Source: Nocardiopsis quinghaiensis
Lineage (GTDB): Bacteria > Actinomycetota > Actinomycetes > Streptosporangiales > Streptosporangiaceae
Direction of reading: 5' to 3'
Assembly (NCBI RefSeq): GCF_008638365.1
Contig: NZ_VWVU01000002.1
Span: forward strand, 124,001-188,000
DNA length: 64,000 bases
The notes beneath the pieces are model-generated. The model did no database searches and was not told the origin of the DNA. It worked only from the letters and a program-made list of their open reading frames with translations. Within the stretch, counting starts at the first letter, position 1; each line of letters opens with the position of its first letter. This document shows, one piece after another, positions 8,294 to 16,418 of this stretch. Position numbers and translations under genes: made by a program.

Positions 8294-9417
8294 CCCTGCG
8301 CCTCCTCGTCTTCGCCGGCCGCGGCCGGATTCTCCGGCGCGGACCGGTCCGCCGTGTCCGCGCGGCGGAGGGGGTTCACGCACCGGTGCACGTGTGCGGT
8401 GGCGGGGTTCCCCCCGGAACCGCCGTCCGGCCCGCGGGCGTCCGCCCCGGCGGCGGTGCCCGCCGCCACCAGCGCGGGCGGTCCCTGCAGGCACTCCATC
8501 GTGTAGTGGTCGCAGCGGGGCGCGAACGCGCACCCCTGCGACCAGGCGATGTTGTCGTTGATCGACCCCCGGATGGGGGTGAGCGGTTCGCCGCGCGGGG
8601 CGTCCAGCCGGGGGATGGAGCCCAGCAGGCCGACCGTGTAGGGGTGGGTGGGGCCGGAGAACAGCGGCGCGCGCGGCGCCTTCTCCACCGCCCGGCCCGC
8701 GTACAGGACGTTGATGTCGTCGCACAGCCCGGCGACCACGCCCAGGTCGTGGGTGATCATCAGCAGGGCGGTGCCCTCCTCGGTGACCAGGTCCCTGAGC
8801 AGCTCCAGGATCTGCGCCTGGATGGTGACGTCCAGGGCGGTGGTGGGCTCGTCGGCGATCATCACCTTGGGACGGCAGGCCACCGCCATGGCGATGAGCG
8901 CGCGCTGGCGCATGCCGCCCGACAGCTGGTGCGGGTACTCGCGCAGCCGCCGGTCGGGGTCGGGGATGCCCACCCGGTTCAGCAGCTCCGCGGCCTCCTT
9001 GCCGGCGGCCGGTCCGCGCATGCCCCGGTGCCTCCGAAGGATCTCGGTGACCTGGCGGCCGATGGGCACCACGGGGTTGAGGGAGCTGAGCGGATCCTGG
9101 AAGATCATCGCCATCTGCGAGCCGCGCAGGTCGCGCATGCGCCTCTGTGACAGCTTCAGCAGGTCGGCCCTGCCCTCGGGCAGCCGCATGACGGCGCTGC
9201 CGCCGACCTCCACCCCCCGGTCGGGGAGCAGGCCCATGAGGGCGAGCGAGGTGACGCTCTTGCCGCAGCCGGACTCGCCGACCAGGCCGGTCACCCGCCC
9301 CTCCTCCAGGGTGAAGGACACCCCGTCCACGGCCCGCACCTCGTCGGAGCCGCGTCCGCGGAACACCACGGACAGCTCGTCCACCGCCAGAAGCGGCGTG
9401 CTGGAACTCATGGTCAC
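8290..9417 (-). CDS. Oligopeptide/dipeptide ABC transporter ATPase (OppD/DppD type)
   Basis: A 375-aa ATPase. The GTG at 9417 overlaps the stop of the permease gene (GTGA); an in-frame ATG at 9411 is the alternative start. Motifs: Walker A GESGCGKSVTSLALMGLLP, Q-loop FQDPLSSLNPVVPIG, signature LSGGMRQRALIAMA, Walker B VMIADEPTTALDVT, switch MITHDLGVVAGLCD, and the Opp C-terminal Cys segment (GCAFAPRCDHYTMEC). The C-terminus has an additional ~60-residue Ala/Gly-rich tail after the Cys segment. It pairs with the OppF-type subunit to form the ATPase heterodimer of the transporter. Confidence 0.92.
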   Translation of the reverse strand: MTMSSSTPLLAVDELSVVFRGRGSDEVRAVDGVSFTLEEGRVTGLVGESGCGKSVTSLALMGLLPDRGVEVGGSAVMRLPEGRADLLKLSQRRMRDLRGSQMAMIFQDPLSSLNPVVPIGRQVTEILRRHRGMRGPAAGKEAAELLNRVGIPDPDRRLREYPHQLSGGMRQRALIAMAVACRPKVMIADEPTTALDVTIQAQILELLRDLVTEEGTALLMITHDLGVVAGLCDDINVLYAGRAVEKAPRAPLFSGPTHPYTVGLLGSIPRLDAPRGEPLTPIRGSINDNIAWSQGCAFAPRCDHYTMECLQGPPALVAAGTAAGADARGPDGGSGGNPATAHVHRCVNPLRRADTADRSAPENPAAAGEDEEAQG

Positions 9418-10460
9418 TTCCTCAGCTTGGGGTCGAGCGCTTCCCGCATCGCCTCACCCAGCAGGGTGAAGCCCAGGGCGGTGACGATGATGGCCAGCGC
9501 CGGGTACACGGCCAGCTGCGGTGCGCTGGACAGGAACCGCTGGGCGTCGGCGAGCATCGTCCCCCACTCGGGGAAGGCCGGGTCCGGGTTGCCCAGACCC
9601 AGGTAGGACAGGGCCGCCGCGTCGATGATGGCGGTGGCCAGGGTGAGCGTGGACTGCACGATCACCGGGCCGAGCGAGTTGGGCAGGATGTGCACGAGCG
9701 CGATCCTGTGCTTGCGCACGCCCAGCGCGCGGGCGGCCAGCACGTAGTCGCGGCTGCCCTGGGAGAGCATCGCGCCGCGCAGCAGGCGGGCGAAGATGGG
9801 GACCTGGGCGACACCGACCGCGATCATGACCGTGGTGAGGCTGGAGCCGACGAGGGCGGCGATGGTGACCGCGAGCAGCAGGGTGGGCAGCGCCAGCATC
9901 ATGTCGATGACGCGCATGACGAGGTTGTCGACCTGGCGCCCCCACCGTCCGCCCAGGACCGACGCCGCGCCCGCCGCGCCGCCGAGCAGCGCGCCGACGC
10001 CGAAGCCGACCAGGGTGGCGACCACGCCGACCAGGAGGGTCTGCCGGGCTCCGATCACCATGCGGGAGAACTGGTCGCGGCCGAGGTTGTCCAGGCCGAG
10101 CCAGTTCTCGGCGCGCGGGCCGACGAACACGTTGCGGTTGGGGAAGACCTCCGCGCCCCAGGCCTGGGACGTGGGGCTGTAGGGGGCGATGAGCGGGGAG
10201 AACAGCGCCACGACCAGGAACACCACGACGATGACGGCCCCGGTGATGGCCATGGGGCTGCGGCGCATGCGGGCGAACGCGGTGCGCCAGACCCCGGCGC
10301 CGTGGTCGCCCTCCTCGCGGTGGCCCATGAGTTCGGCCAGCCGGTCGATCCTGGCCGCCTTGCGCCCCAGGAGGGGCGCGTGCCCGTCCGGGGCGTCCGC
10401 CGGGGTCTCCGGGGCGCTCTCGGGTCCGGACCGGTTCTGGGAGCTCGGTGTCGTTGGCAT
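9414..10460 (-). CDS. Peptide ABC transporter permease (OppC/DppC type)
   Basis: A 348-aa protein; ATG at 10460 overlaps the stop of the upstream permease gene. A long charged N-terminal cytoplasmic region (~70 residues) precedes TM1 (PMAITGAVIVVVFLVVALFSPLIAPYSP). The conserved periplasmic GLDNLGRDQFSRM motif of DppC proteins follows, then five further hydrophobic segments and the EAA loop AARALGVRKHRIALVHILPNSLGPVIV that docks on the ATPases. Ends with the family-typical EAMREALDPKLRK. Forms the channel heterodimer with the product of the gene before it. Confidence 0.92.
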   Translation of the reverse strand: MPTTPSSQNRSGPESAPETPADAPDGHAPLLGRKAARIDRLAELMGHREEGDHGAGVWRTAFARMRRSPMAITGAVIVVVFLVVALFSPLIAPYSPTSQAWGAEVFPNRNVFVGPRAENWLGLDNLGRDQFSRMVIGARQTLLVGVVATLVGFGVGALLGGAAGAASVLGGRWGRQVDNLVMRVIDMMLALPTLLLAVTIAALVGSSLTTVMIAVGVAQVPIFARLLRGAMLSQGSRDYVLAARALGVRKHRIALVHILPNSLGPVIVQSTLTLATAIIDAAALSYLGLGNPDPAFPEWGTMLADAQRFLSSAPQLAVYPALAIIVTALGFTLLGEAMREALDPKLRK

Positions 10461-11464
10461 CACTGGGCCCGCACTCTCGGGTCGAGGAGGCTGTAGGAGA
10501 TGTCCACCAGGAGGTTGATGAGCACGTACATGGTGGCGATGAGCAGGATGAATCCGGTGAGCACGGGGTAGTCGCGCCCCTGCGTGGCGGCGTAGACGAA
10601 CGAGCCGATGCCGGGGAAGGCGAAGACGCTCTCGGTGAGCACCGCCCCGGCGAACAGGCTTCCGGTGAGCAGGCCGACGGCGGTCACCACGGGGAGCATG
10701 GCGTTGCGCATCACGTGGCGGGTGCGCACGGTGTTGCGGTGCAGGCCCTTGGCGTTGGCGGTGCGCACGTAGTCCTCGCCGAGCACCTCCAGGACGCTGG
10801 CTCGGGTCATGCGGACGATCACGGCGAGCGGGATCGAGGCCAGGGCGAGCCCGGGCAGCACCAGGTGGAGCAGGGCGTCCCACACCACGTCGAACTCTCC
10901 GGTCCTGAGGCCGTCCAGGACGACGAAGCCGGTGAGGTCGGTGCGGTTCATCCCGGGTGAGAGCCGGAAGGCCGAGGGGAACAGGCCGAGGCGCTCGGCG
11001 AAGACCACCTTCAGGATGAAGGCGAGGAAGAACACCGGCGTGCAGATGCCCAGCAGGGAGCCGCCGACGGCGGCGAAGTCCAGTACGGTCCCCCGCCTGC
11101 GCGCGGCGAGGTAGCCGAGGGGGACGCCCGCGGCGACCGCGATCAGCATCGCGGTGAAGCCCAGTTCGAACGTGGCCGGGAAACGTGTGAAGAACTCCTC
11201 GGTGACCGACCGCCCGGTGTTGAGCGAGGTACCGAGGTCGCCTTGGAGGATACGGCGCAGGAAGGCCAGGTACTGAACCGTGATCGGCTCGTCCAGGCCC
11301 AGGGACCGCCGCAGCGCGGCGCGCTGTTCGGCTGTCGCGTCGTCGGGAAGGAGGGCGTACTCCGGGCCGCCCGGCAGCCGCTGCAGCCAGACGAACAGCA
11401 GGATCGACAGGCCGCCCAGTGTCGGGATCAGCTGGAGGAGACGCCTGACGATGAATCGCAGCAC
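10460..11464 (-). CDS. Peptide ABC transporter permease (OppB/DppB type)
   Basis: A 334-aa protein from GTG at 11464. It starts directly with the DppB signature (MLRFIVRRLLQLIPTLGGLSILLFVWLQRLPGGP), then LDEPITVQYLAFLRRILQGDLGTS, five more membrane segments, an EAA loop (YVRTANAKGLHRNTVRTRHVMRNAMLP) and the terminal YSLLDPRVRAQ. It is the first gene after the binding-protein gene, from which it is separated by 335 bp that contain a strong hairpin. Confidence 0.92.
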   Translation of the reverse strand: MLRFIVRRLLQLIPTLGGLSILLFVWLQRLPGGPEYALLPDDATAEQRAALRRSLGLDEPITVQYLAFLRRILQGDLGTSLNTGRSVTEEFFTRFPATFELGFTAMLIAVAAGVPLGYLAARRRGTVLDFAAVGGSLLGICTPVFFLAFILKVVFAERLGLFPSAFRLSPGMNRTDLTGFVVLDGLRTGEFDVVWDALLHLVLPGLALASIPLAVIVRMTRASVLEVLGEDYVRTANAKGLHRNTVRTRHVMRNAMLPVVTAVGLLTGSLFAGAVLTESVFAFPGIGSFVYAATQGRDYPVLTGFILLIATMYVLINLLVDISYSLLDPRVRAQ

Positions 11465-11799
11465 CTTCGCCGCCTTTCGCCAGTGGTGGGAACGATGGAC
11501 GCGAAGCGTCCCCGCCGGGGTGGGGCGGGGAGTTCGGGAACTGTGGGGATGCGGGCACTCGGAGGCACGTGCGCCCCGCGTGTGTGTGGCGCGGCCGGTG
11601 GACGTGCCGCCGGGGAGGTGACGCGCCCTCCCGGGAGGGCGGTCGGTGTGCCCGCACGCCGTCGGGTCCCGCCGGCTCTCGCGGGATCCCGCCCCGGGGC
11701 CGTGCCCCGCGGAGCCCGGTGTCCCGGGCAGTGCGCGGGCCCGACCGGCCGTTGTCGGGGCCGGTCGGGCCCTCCCTCTCCTCCGGGGAGCGGGTCAGG
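11465..11799. other. Intercistronic region of first Opp operon; no gene
   Basis: This 335-bp gap separates the substrate-binding-protein gene from the permease gene within one operon. It holds a strong hairpin near the binding-protein stop and otherwise GC-rich sequence without a credible coding frame. Long frames on the opposite strand crossing it are shadows of the binding-protein gene. Confidence 0.6.
11737..11772 (-). terminator. Intercistronic hairpin / partial terminator
   Basis: A perfect 14-bp stem (GGGCCCGACCGGCC at 11737-11750 with its complement at 11759-11772) and an 8-base loop lie 27 bases after the stop of the binding-protein gene. In ABC operons such a structure usually limits read-through or protects the upstream mRNA, giving excess binding protein. 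Its role here is inferred. Confidence 0.7.
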
Positions 11800-13467
11800 C
11801 TACTTCCAGGAGGCCTCGGCGAAGTTCTCCTGGGTCAGCGCGCTGACGTTGGGCGGGTTGACGTTCTCGGCGAAGGCGATGGACGGCGGGGAGCTGGAGA
11901 TGGGCAGCCCCGGCAGGATGTCCATGATCTGGTTGTTCAGCTCCTGGTAGGCGGCGACGCGCTCCTCGTCGTTCGGGTTGCCGCTCGCCTCCTCCATGGC
12001 CGAGAACAGGTCCTCGTCGCGGAAGCCGAACTCGCTGTTGTACCCGGAGAACCAGGTGCCGATGAAGTTGTAGGCGTCGTTGTAGTCGCCGGTCCAGCCG
12101 AGCAGGTACAGCGGGCACTCACCGGAGTTGGTCTTGGGGATGTACTCGGTCCACTCGTAGGTGACCGGCTCCACGGTGACGCCGACCGCCTCCAGGTCCG
12201 CGGCGACGACGTCGAAGATGTCGCGCGGCGCGGGCATGTAGGGGCGGGTGACGTCGGTCGGGTAGCAGAACTCCAGGGTCAGGTCCTCCTGCCCGGCGTC
12301 GGCCAGCATCTCCTGGGCCAGGTCGGGGTCGTACTCGTAGGTCTGCACGTCCGGGGACCAGCCGTCGAGGGTGTCGGGGTGGAACTGCGTCGCGACCTCA
12401 CCGCCCTCGGGGAGGATCGTGTCGACGATGCGCTGGCGGTCCACCGCGTGCGCGAGGGCCTGGCGCACCTCCAGGTCGGCGAGGGCCTCCTCGGCCTCCT
12501 GCTGGTAGGCCATGTACAGGATGTTGAACACGTCGCGGGTGGGCACCTGGAAACCGGCCTCGGTCAGCGGGTCCACGTCGGCGGGCGCGACCAGGTCGTA
12601 GCCGTGGATGTCACCGGCCTCCAGCGCCTGGCGACGGGCGGTCTCGTCCGGGATGGCGCGCAGGATCATCGTCTCGAAGCCCGCGGCGTCGCCCCAGTAG
12701 TCGTCGAAGCGGTTGAGGGTCACCGCGGCCTGGTCGTGGTCCCACTCCTCGACGGTGAACGGGCCGGTGCCCGCGACCGTCCCGGCCGTCTGGCTGTACT
12801 CGGGCAGGGTGTAGTTGCCCTCCTCGCCGGTGATCTCCTGGTCGGCGATGGCCTCCAGGGTGCTGGGGCTCATGATGCCGAACGAGGCGAGGCTGAAGCC
12901 GCCCGGGAAGACCGAGGAGTACTCGTCGATCGTGATGACCGCGGTCAGTTCGTCCGGGGCCTCACAGGAGACGAACCGGGGTTCGGAGATGTCCTCGCTC
13001 TCGTTCTCCGCGAAACCACCGAAGATCGACTGCCAGTAATAGGAGTTGTTCGAGCTCTGGTAACCGCCCGAGAGGTTGTACCACCGGTCGAAGTTGGCGC
13101 AGACCGCCTCGGCGTCGAGTTCGTCGCCGTCGTGGAACAGCACGCCCTCACGCAGTTCGAAGGTCCATTCGGTGCCGTCCTCGGACTGCTCCCACTCCTC
13201 GGCCAGGCCGCCGACGATCTCGCTTCCGCCCGACTCGTGCTCCAGGAGGGTCTCGAAGACCTGTCGGCTGTAGCGGAAGGTCTCACCGTCGCTGGTGAGG
13301 AAGGGGTCGAGGGTCTTGATGTCACCTGCGGAGGCGAAGACGAACGGCTCCGACTCGTCGGCACCGCCGTCGTCTCGGGTGCTCTCGGCACACGCCGTGG
13401 CCACCAGCGTGAGCGCCGCCGCGGTGGCCAGGAGGGCCAGCGGCTTTCGGGAAGACTTCGCGAACAT
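11800..13467 (-). CDS. Peptide ABC transporter substrate-binding lipoprotein (family 5)
   Basis: A 555-aa protein. ATG at 13467 is chosen because GAGGTGG lies just upstream and the signal sequence follows at once. N-terminal lipoprotein signal with Cys after VATA (around residue 26), then an acidic linker. SBP_bac_5 hallmarks: DIKTLDPFLTSDGETF...VFETLLEHE, GLAEEWEQSEDGTEWTFELREGVLFHDG, DAEAVCANFDRW, and GTGPFTVEEW. The length and the four downstream genes (two permeases, two ATPases) make a complete Opp/Dpp transporter. Lipid-anchored outside the membrane; substrate likely oligopeptides but not proven by the sequence. Confidence 0.93.
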   Translation of the reverse strand: MFAKSSRKPLALLATAAALTLVATACAESTRDDGGADESEPFVFASAGDIKTLDPFLTSDGETFRYSRQVFETLLEHESGGSEIVGGLAEEWEQSEDGTEWTFELREGVLFHDGDELDAEAVCANFDRWYNLSGGYQSSNNSYYWQSIFGGFAENESEDISEPRFVSCEAPDELTAVITIDEYSSVFPGGFSLASFGIMSPSTLEAIADQEITGEEGNYTLPEYSQTAGTVAGTGPFTVEEWDHDQAAVTLNRFDDYWGDAAGFETMILRAIPDETARRQALEAGDIHGYDLVAPADVDPLTEAGFQVPTRDVFNILYMAYQQEAEEALADLEVRQALAHAVDRQRIVDTILPEGGEVATQFHPDTLDGWSPDVQTYEYDPDLAQEMLADAGQEDLTLEFCYPTDVTRPYMPAPRDIFDVVAADLEAVGVTVEPVTYEWTEYIPKTNSGECPLYLLGWTGDYNDAYNFIGTWFSGYNSEFGFRDEDLFSAMEEASGNPNDEERVAAYQELNNQIMDILPGLPISSSPPSIAFAENVNPPNVSALTQENFAEASWK

Positions 13468-13805
13468 GGTCCACCTCAATGTGGGGGCGTGGGCCCTGGA
13501 ACGATTGAGTGGACCCTAGACCGCTTCGCGAGCGACTGTGAAGATAGACGGCTGGGTATTAATACAACCGTTTCACATCTGTGCCGCGATCCATAGGCGT
13601 ATTTTCGATGACGGCGTGTCGAACGGGGCGCCCCTACCACGGAAGCCCATCGGACAACACCCCCGTTGTTCCGTGCGCGGCGCCGCGCACAATGGCACGC
13701 ACATTATCCGGTCATGGGACGAATCAATGTTCTCGGCACGGTGTCCGTTTCCGGTCCCCGGACTCCGATGTCGTCGGCGGGTCCCGCCCGGCTTATGATC
13801 TGCGG
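13468..13805. promoter_or_regulatory. Divergent promoter region of the Opp operon
   Basis: This 338-bp gap lies between the binding-protein gene (minus) and a small plus-strand gene. It holds a perfect 10-bp palindrome GTATTAATAC at 13556-13565 in a notably AT-rich patch ~90 bp upstream of the binding-protein start; on the minus strand TTGTAT followed 15 bases later by TATCTT is a possible promoter. No gene is supported inside. Confidence 0.4.
13794..13799 (+). promoter_or_regulatory. -10 box of a leaderless gene
   Basis: TATGAT lies 6 bases before the ATG at 13806 and no Shine-Dalgarno sequence is present. This geometry puts the transcription start at or next to the A of the start codon, as in many actinobacterial leaderless mRNAs. 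Confidence 0.5.
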
Positions 13806-14210
13806 ATGACCACACCCCTTGACGACGCGGCTCTGACCGCGTTCCTCGAAGGCCAGGAGCCCACCTGGCTGGCCGAACAGCTCATGCTGGTCGCCGACGA
13901 GGACCCCATCACCCGGATCCGGCTGGTCGCCGCGGCCGGATCCGAGAGCGCCGTGGACGGAGCGCGTACCGCCGTCCTCACCGGTGTGGCGGACCATGTG
14001 CCGCAGGAGGCCGCGGGGAGCTCCGACGACGACGCCCTGCACAGGGTCCTGGACCTGCTGGACGACCTCACCGACTACGGGTTCGAGGACGAGGCGGCCG
14101 ACATCGCCGACGAGGCGCGCGAGATCTACCTCAGCCACCACGGGGAGGACGGCGGCGAGCACCTGGCACGGCTGCACGTCATCGCCGACGGCGACGGCGA
14201 CGAGGGGTAG
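13806..14210 (+). CDS. Acidic hypothetical protein, 134 aa
   Basis: Starts at the ATG at 13806, directly downstream of a TATGAT box. The protein is strongly acidic (many Asp and Glu) and looks all-helical, with segments such as LTAFLEGQEPTWLAEQLMLVAD and ALHRVLDLLDDLTDYGFEDEAADIADEAREIYL. No signal peptide, cysteine or membrane segment. I do not recognise a family. It converges on the membrane-protein gene at 14253 over a hairpin terminator. Confidence 0.65.
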   Translation: MTTPLDDAALTAFLEGQEPTWLAEQLMLVADEDPITRIRLVAAAGSESAVDGARTAVLTGVADHVPQEAAGSSDDDALHRVLDLLDDLTDYGFEDEAADIADEAREIYLSHHGEDGGEHLARLHVIADGDGDEG

Positions 14211-14241
14211 CCGGGCCGGGCCGGGAACGGCGCCGGCCCGG
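14211..14241. terminator. Bidirectional terminator
   Basis: A perfect 9-bp stem, CCGGGCCGG (14211-14219) with CCGGCCCGG (14233-14241), begins at the base after the stop codon of the 134-aa gene and ends 12 bases before the convergent stop. Confidence 0.6.
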
Positions 14242-14252
14242 TGCCACAGGTG

Positions 14253-14888
14253 CTACAGGCCGCACCAGCGGCGGACATCGGTGCTCCACAGCGCTATGTT
14301 CACGACGATGGCGGCCGCCGCCACGAGGATCCCGGCCAGCAGCAGCGGCGTGTCCGCCAGCCGCGCGGCCATGTGCAGCGTGGACAGGGCGACGCCCAGA
14401 GCGGCCACGGCCCCGACCTGGGCGGCGCGCCACAGGGCGTGGCCGCCGCGGCGCACCGGCACGGCCAGGACCGCCAGGAGGACGCCCACCAGGACGGCGG
14501 CGGCCGTCAGGACGCGCAGGTCGTCGACGAAGTCCCCGGGCAGGCCGGAGGCCGTCCGGTCCCAGGACAGATAGGCGAGCAGGCCGTAGGCGGGCATCAC
14601 GGCGAACATGAGGACACAGGTCTGCCGCACGTCCGGTGGAGGCCGCACACCGGGCCGGCGCACCGCCACGAGGCCCAGCGCGTTGGCCCAGGCCGAACTG
14701 AGGAACCTGAGGGCGGTCGCCGCCGCTGTCACCGCCGCGGTCGCCGCGGTCGCCGCCGCGGATGCCGCGGGCCGCGGCGTGGAGGACGCCTCGGAAGAGG
14801 CTTCCGGGGACACTTCGGAGGAGGCCTTCGGAAGCCCTTCGGCAGGCGCTTCGGGGGGTGCGGCGGGGGACGAAACGGAATCTTGCAT
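14253..14888 (-). CDS. Membrane protein with disordered N-terminus, unknown function
   Basis: A 211-aa protein from ATG at 14888. The first ~60 residues are Ala/Ser/Glu/Pro-rich and probably disordered (repeated SSE-VSPEASSEASS). About four transmembrane segments follow (around TCVLMFAVMPAYGLLAYL, VLTAAAVLVGVLLAVLAVPV, AAQVGAVAALGVALSTLHMA and LLLAGILVAAAAIVVNIALW). The C-terminus is short and basic (STDVRRWCGL). No family recognised. The gluconate kinase gene lies ~100 bp upstream on the same strand. Confidence 0.65.
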   Translation of the reverse strand: MQDSVSSPAAPPEAPAEGLPKASSEVSPEASSEASSTPRPAASAAATAATAAVTAAATALRFLSSAWANALGLVAVRRPGVRPPPDVRQTCVLMFAVMPAYGLLAYLSWDRTASGLPGDFVDDLRVLTAAAVLVGVLLAVLAVPVRRGGHALWRAAQVGAVAALGVALSTLHMAARLADTPLLLAGILVAAAAIVVNIALWSTDVRRWCGL

Positions 14889-14989
14889 GACGAACAGGGT
14901 CGCGTGCCGGGCGTGCCCGTGCAAGGTTCCTGCGAACCCGCGTGCGAATGGTGACCCGACGGTGACGTGCCCGCGGCCGCGCCGGGGCC

Positions 14990-15520
14990 TCAGTCCCCGG
15001 CGTGCGGCGTCCGCGCCGACCGCAGCCGCCGCTCCACGTACTCCAGGGCCTGCCCGGTGAGCGTCCCGGCGTCGTCGCGGATGTCGAACTCCCGGCCCGG
15101 CTCGTCGGGTCCGAGCGGTTCGAGGGTCTCGAACTGCGACTCCAGCAGCGCGGGTGGCATGAAGTGGTCCTGGCGTGCGTCGATACGCGCCCAGACCACC
15201 TCGAAGCTGCCGTGCATGTGCAGGAAGTGCACCCCGGGAGCGCCCTGGCGCAGGACGTCGCGGTAGCTGTGCTTGAGGGCGGAACACGCCATGGCCGTGG
15301 ACTCGCCGAGGGCGTCGTGCTCGGCGATCCATCCGGCCAGCTTGCGCAGCCACGGCCAGCGGTCCTGGTCGGTCAGGGGGGTCCCCACCGCCATCCTGTC
15401 GATGTTGGCCTGTGGGTGGAAGTCGTCGGCCTCGGCGAAGGGGAGCCCGAGCTGCTTGGCCACACCTTCGGCGACGGTGGTCTTACCGCTGCCCGATACG
15501 CCCATGAAGACGAAATGCAT
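14990..15520 (-). CDS. gntK: Gluconokinase
   Basis: A 176-aa kinase that phosphorylates D-gluconate to 6-phosphogluconate for the pentose phosphate pathway. ATG at 15520 has GGAGAAACC just upstream. It begins with the P-loop GVSGSGKTTVAEG, followed by the GntK-typical ADDFHPQANIDRMAVGTPLTDQDRWPWL, CSALKHSYRDVLR and a QDHFMPPALLESQFETLEPL segment, so the fold is complete and of usual length. It is divergent from a FadR-type regulator gene; the gluconate permease gene lies just beyond that regulator. Confidence 0.95.
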   Translation of the reverse strand: MHFVFMGVSGSGKTTVAEGVAKQLGLPFAEADDFHPQANIDRMAVGTPLTDQDRWPWLRKLAGWIAEHDALGESTAMACSALKHSYRDVLRQGAPGVHFLHMHGSFEVVWARIDARQDHFMPPALLESQFETLEPLGPDEPGREFDIRDDAGTLTGQALEYVERRLRSARTPHAGD

Positions 15521-15659
15521 GGTTTCTCCGTGTCGTGGTGCCCCTGCGCGGCCGCAAGCGCCACCATTAATAGTGATATCAATCAATCCGGCTAGGCTGC
15601 AGCCTGACCCCCGACCGGATGTGGCCGGTTCGGAGGGCTCCGGAGCTTTGAGGAGAACG
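15521..15659. promoter_or_regulatory. gntK/gntR divergent promoter region
   Basis: The 139-bp gap contains an AT-rich stretch with the perfect palindrome TGATATCA at 15574-15581 inside ATTAATAGTGATATCAATCA, which stands out from the GC-rich surroundings. TAGGCT at 15593-15598 is a possible -10 box for the regulator gene. The palindrome is a candidate operator for the divergent regulator. Confidence 0.4.
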
Positions 15660-16385
15660 ATGGGCACTGATCACCGCACACTGCACAACCGGGTGCTGGC
15701 GGTGCTCGGGCCCGCCATCGCCGCAGACGAGTACGCTACCGGCCACACCTTCACCCTCCAGGGCCTCGAACAGGACTTCGGCGTCTCCCGGACCGTCGCG
15801 CGCGAGGCCGTCCGTGTCCTGGAGTCCATGCGGTTGGTGGTCAGCCGTCCCCGCACCGGCATCCGTGTGCGCCCGCGCAGGGACTGGAGCGTCTTCGACC
15901 CCCAGCTGATCCGCTGGCGCCTGGCCGGGCCCCGGCGGATGGAGCAGCTGCGCTCGCTCAACGAACTGCGTGCCGCCGTGGAGCCCGGTGCCGCGGCCCT
16001 CGCCGCGGAGCGCGGCGGCGCCGAGGAACGGGCCCAGCTGGTGGTGGTCGCCGACCAGATGGTCCGTACCGGCCGCGCCGGTGACCTGGAGACCTTTCTG
16101 GATCTGGACATCACCTTTCACCGTCGCATCCTGGAGTTGTCCGACAACGAGATGTTCGTCGGCCTGGCCCAGGTGGTGTCGGAGGTCCTGGTCGGACGCA
16201 CCTCCTACCACCTGATGCCGCGCAACCCGCGCCCCGAGGCACTGCGGCTGCACAAGGCCGTGGCCCAGGCCATCCGGGACGGCCTCCCCGACGTCGCCGA
16301 GGCCGCGATGCGCTCCATCGTCACCGAGGTGGCCGTCGCCCTGGAGGACCCGGACGGCGATCGGAGCGCGCGGCCCGCGCCCTGA
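15660..16385 (+). CDS. gntR: GntR-family (FadR subfamily) regulator of gluconate genes
   Basis: A 241-aa repressor-type protein. ATG at 15660 follows GAGGAGAACG. An N-terminal winged helix spans residues ~5-75 (LHNRVLAVLGPAIAADEYATGHTF...LEQDFGVSRTVAREAVRVLESMRLV). A C-terminal FCD ligand domain follows (ELRAAVEPGAAALAAERG, DLDITFHRRILELSDNEMFVGL, LHKAVAQAIRDG), with Asp and His residues in positions expected for metal binding. It lies between gntK (divergent) and gntP (convergent), so control of gluconate uptake and phosphorylation is the likely role. Symbol given by function and context. Confidence 0.88.
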   Translation: MGTDHRTLHNRVLAVLGPAIAADEYATGHTFTLQGLEQDFGVSRTVAREAVRVLESMRLVVSRPRTGIRVRPRRDWSVFDPQLIRWRLAGPRRMEQLRSLNELRAAVEPGAAALAAERGGAEERAQLVVVADQMVRTGRAGDLETFLDLDITFHRRILELSDNEMFVGLAQVVSEVLVGRTSYHLMPRNPRPEALRLHKAVAQAIRDGLPDVAEAAMRSIVTEVAVALEDPDGDRSARPAP

Positions 16386-16413
16386 GGGGGCGGGCGGCCC
16401 ACCACCCGCCCCC
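16386..16413. terminator. Bidirectional terminator gntR/gntP
   Basis: A perfect 9-bp stem GGGGGCGGG (16386-16394) with CCCGCCCCC (16405-16413) begins right after the gntR stop and lies just before the convergent gntP stop. Confidence 0.65.
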
Positions 16414-16418
16414 GTGTG

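Noticed and set aside
11569..13596. 675-codon frame opposite the first binding-protein gene
   Set aside because: Val/Leu/Gly-rich antisense shadow; the lipoprotein on the minus strand is certain.
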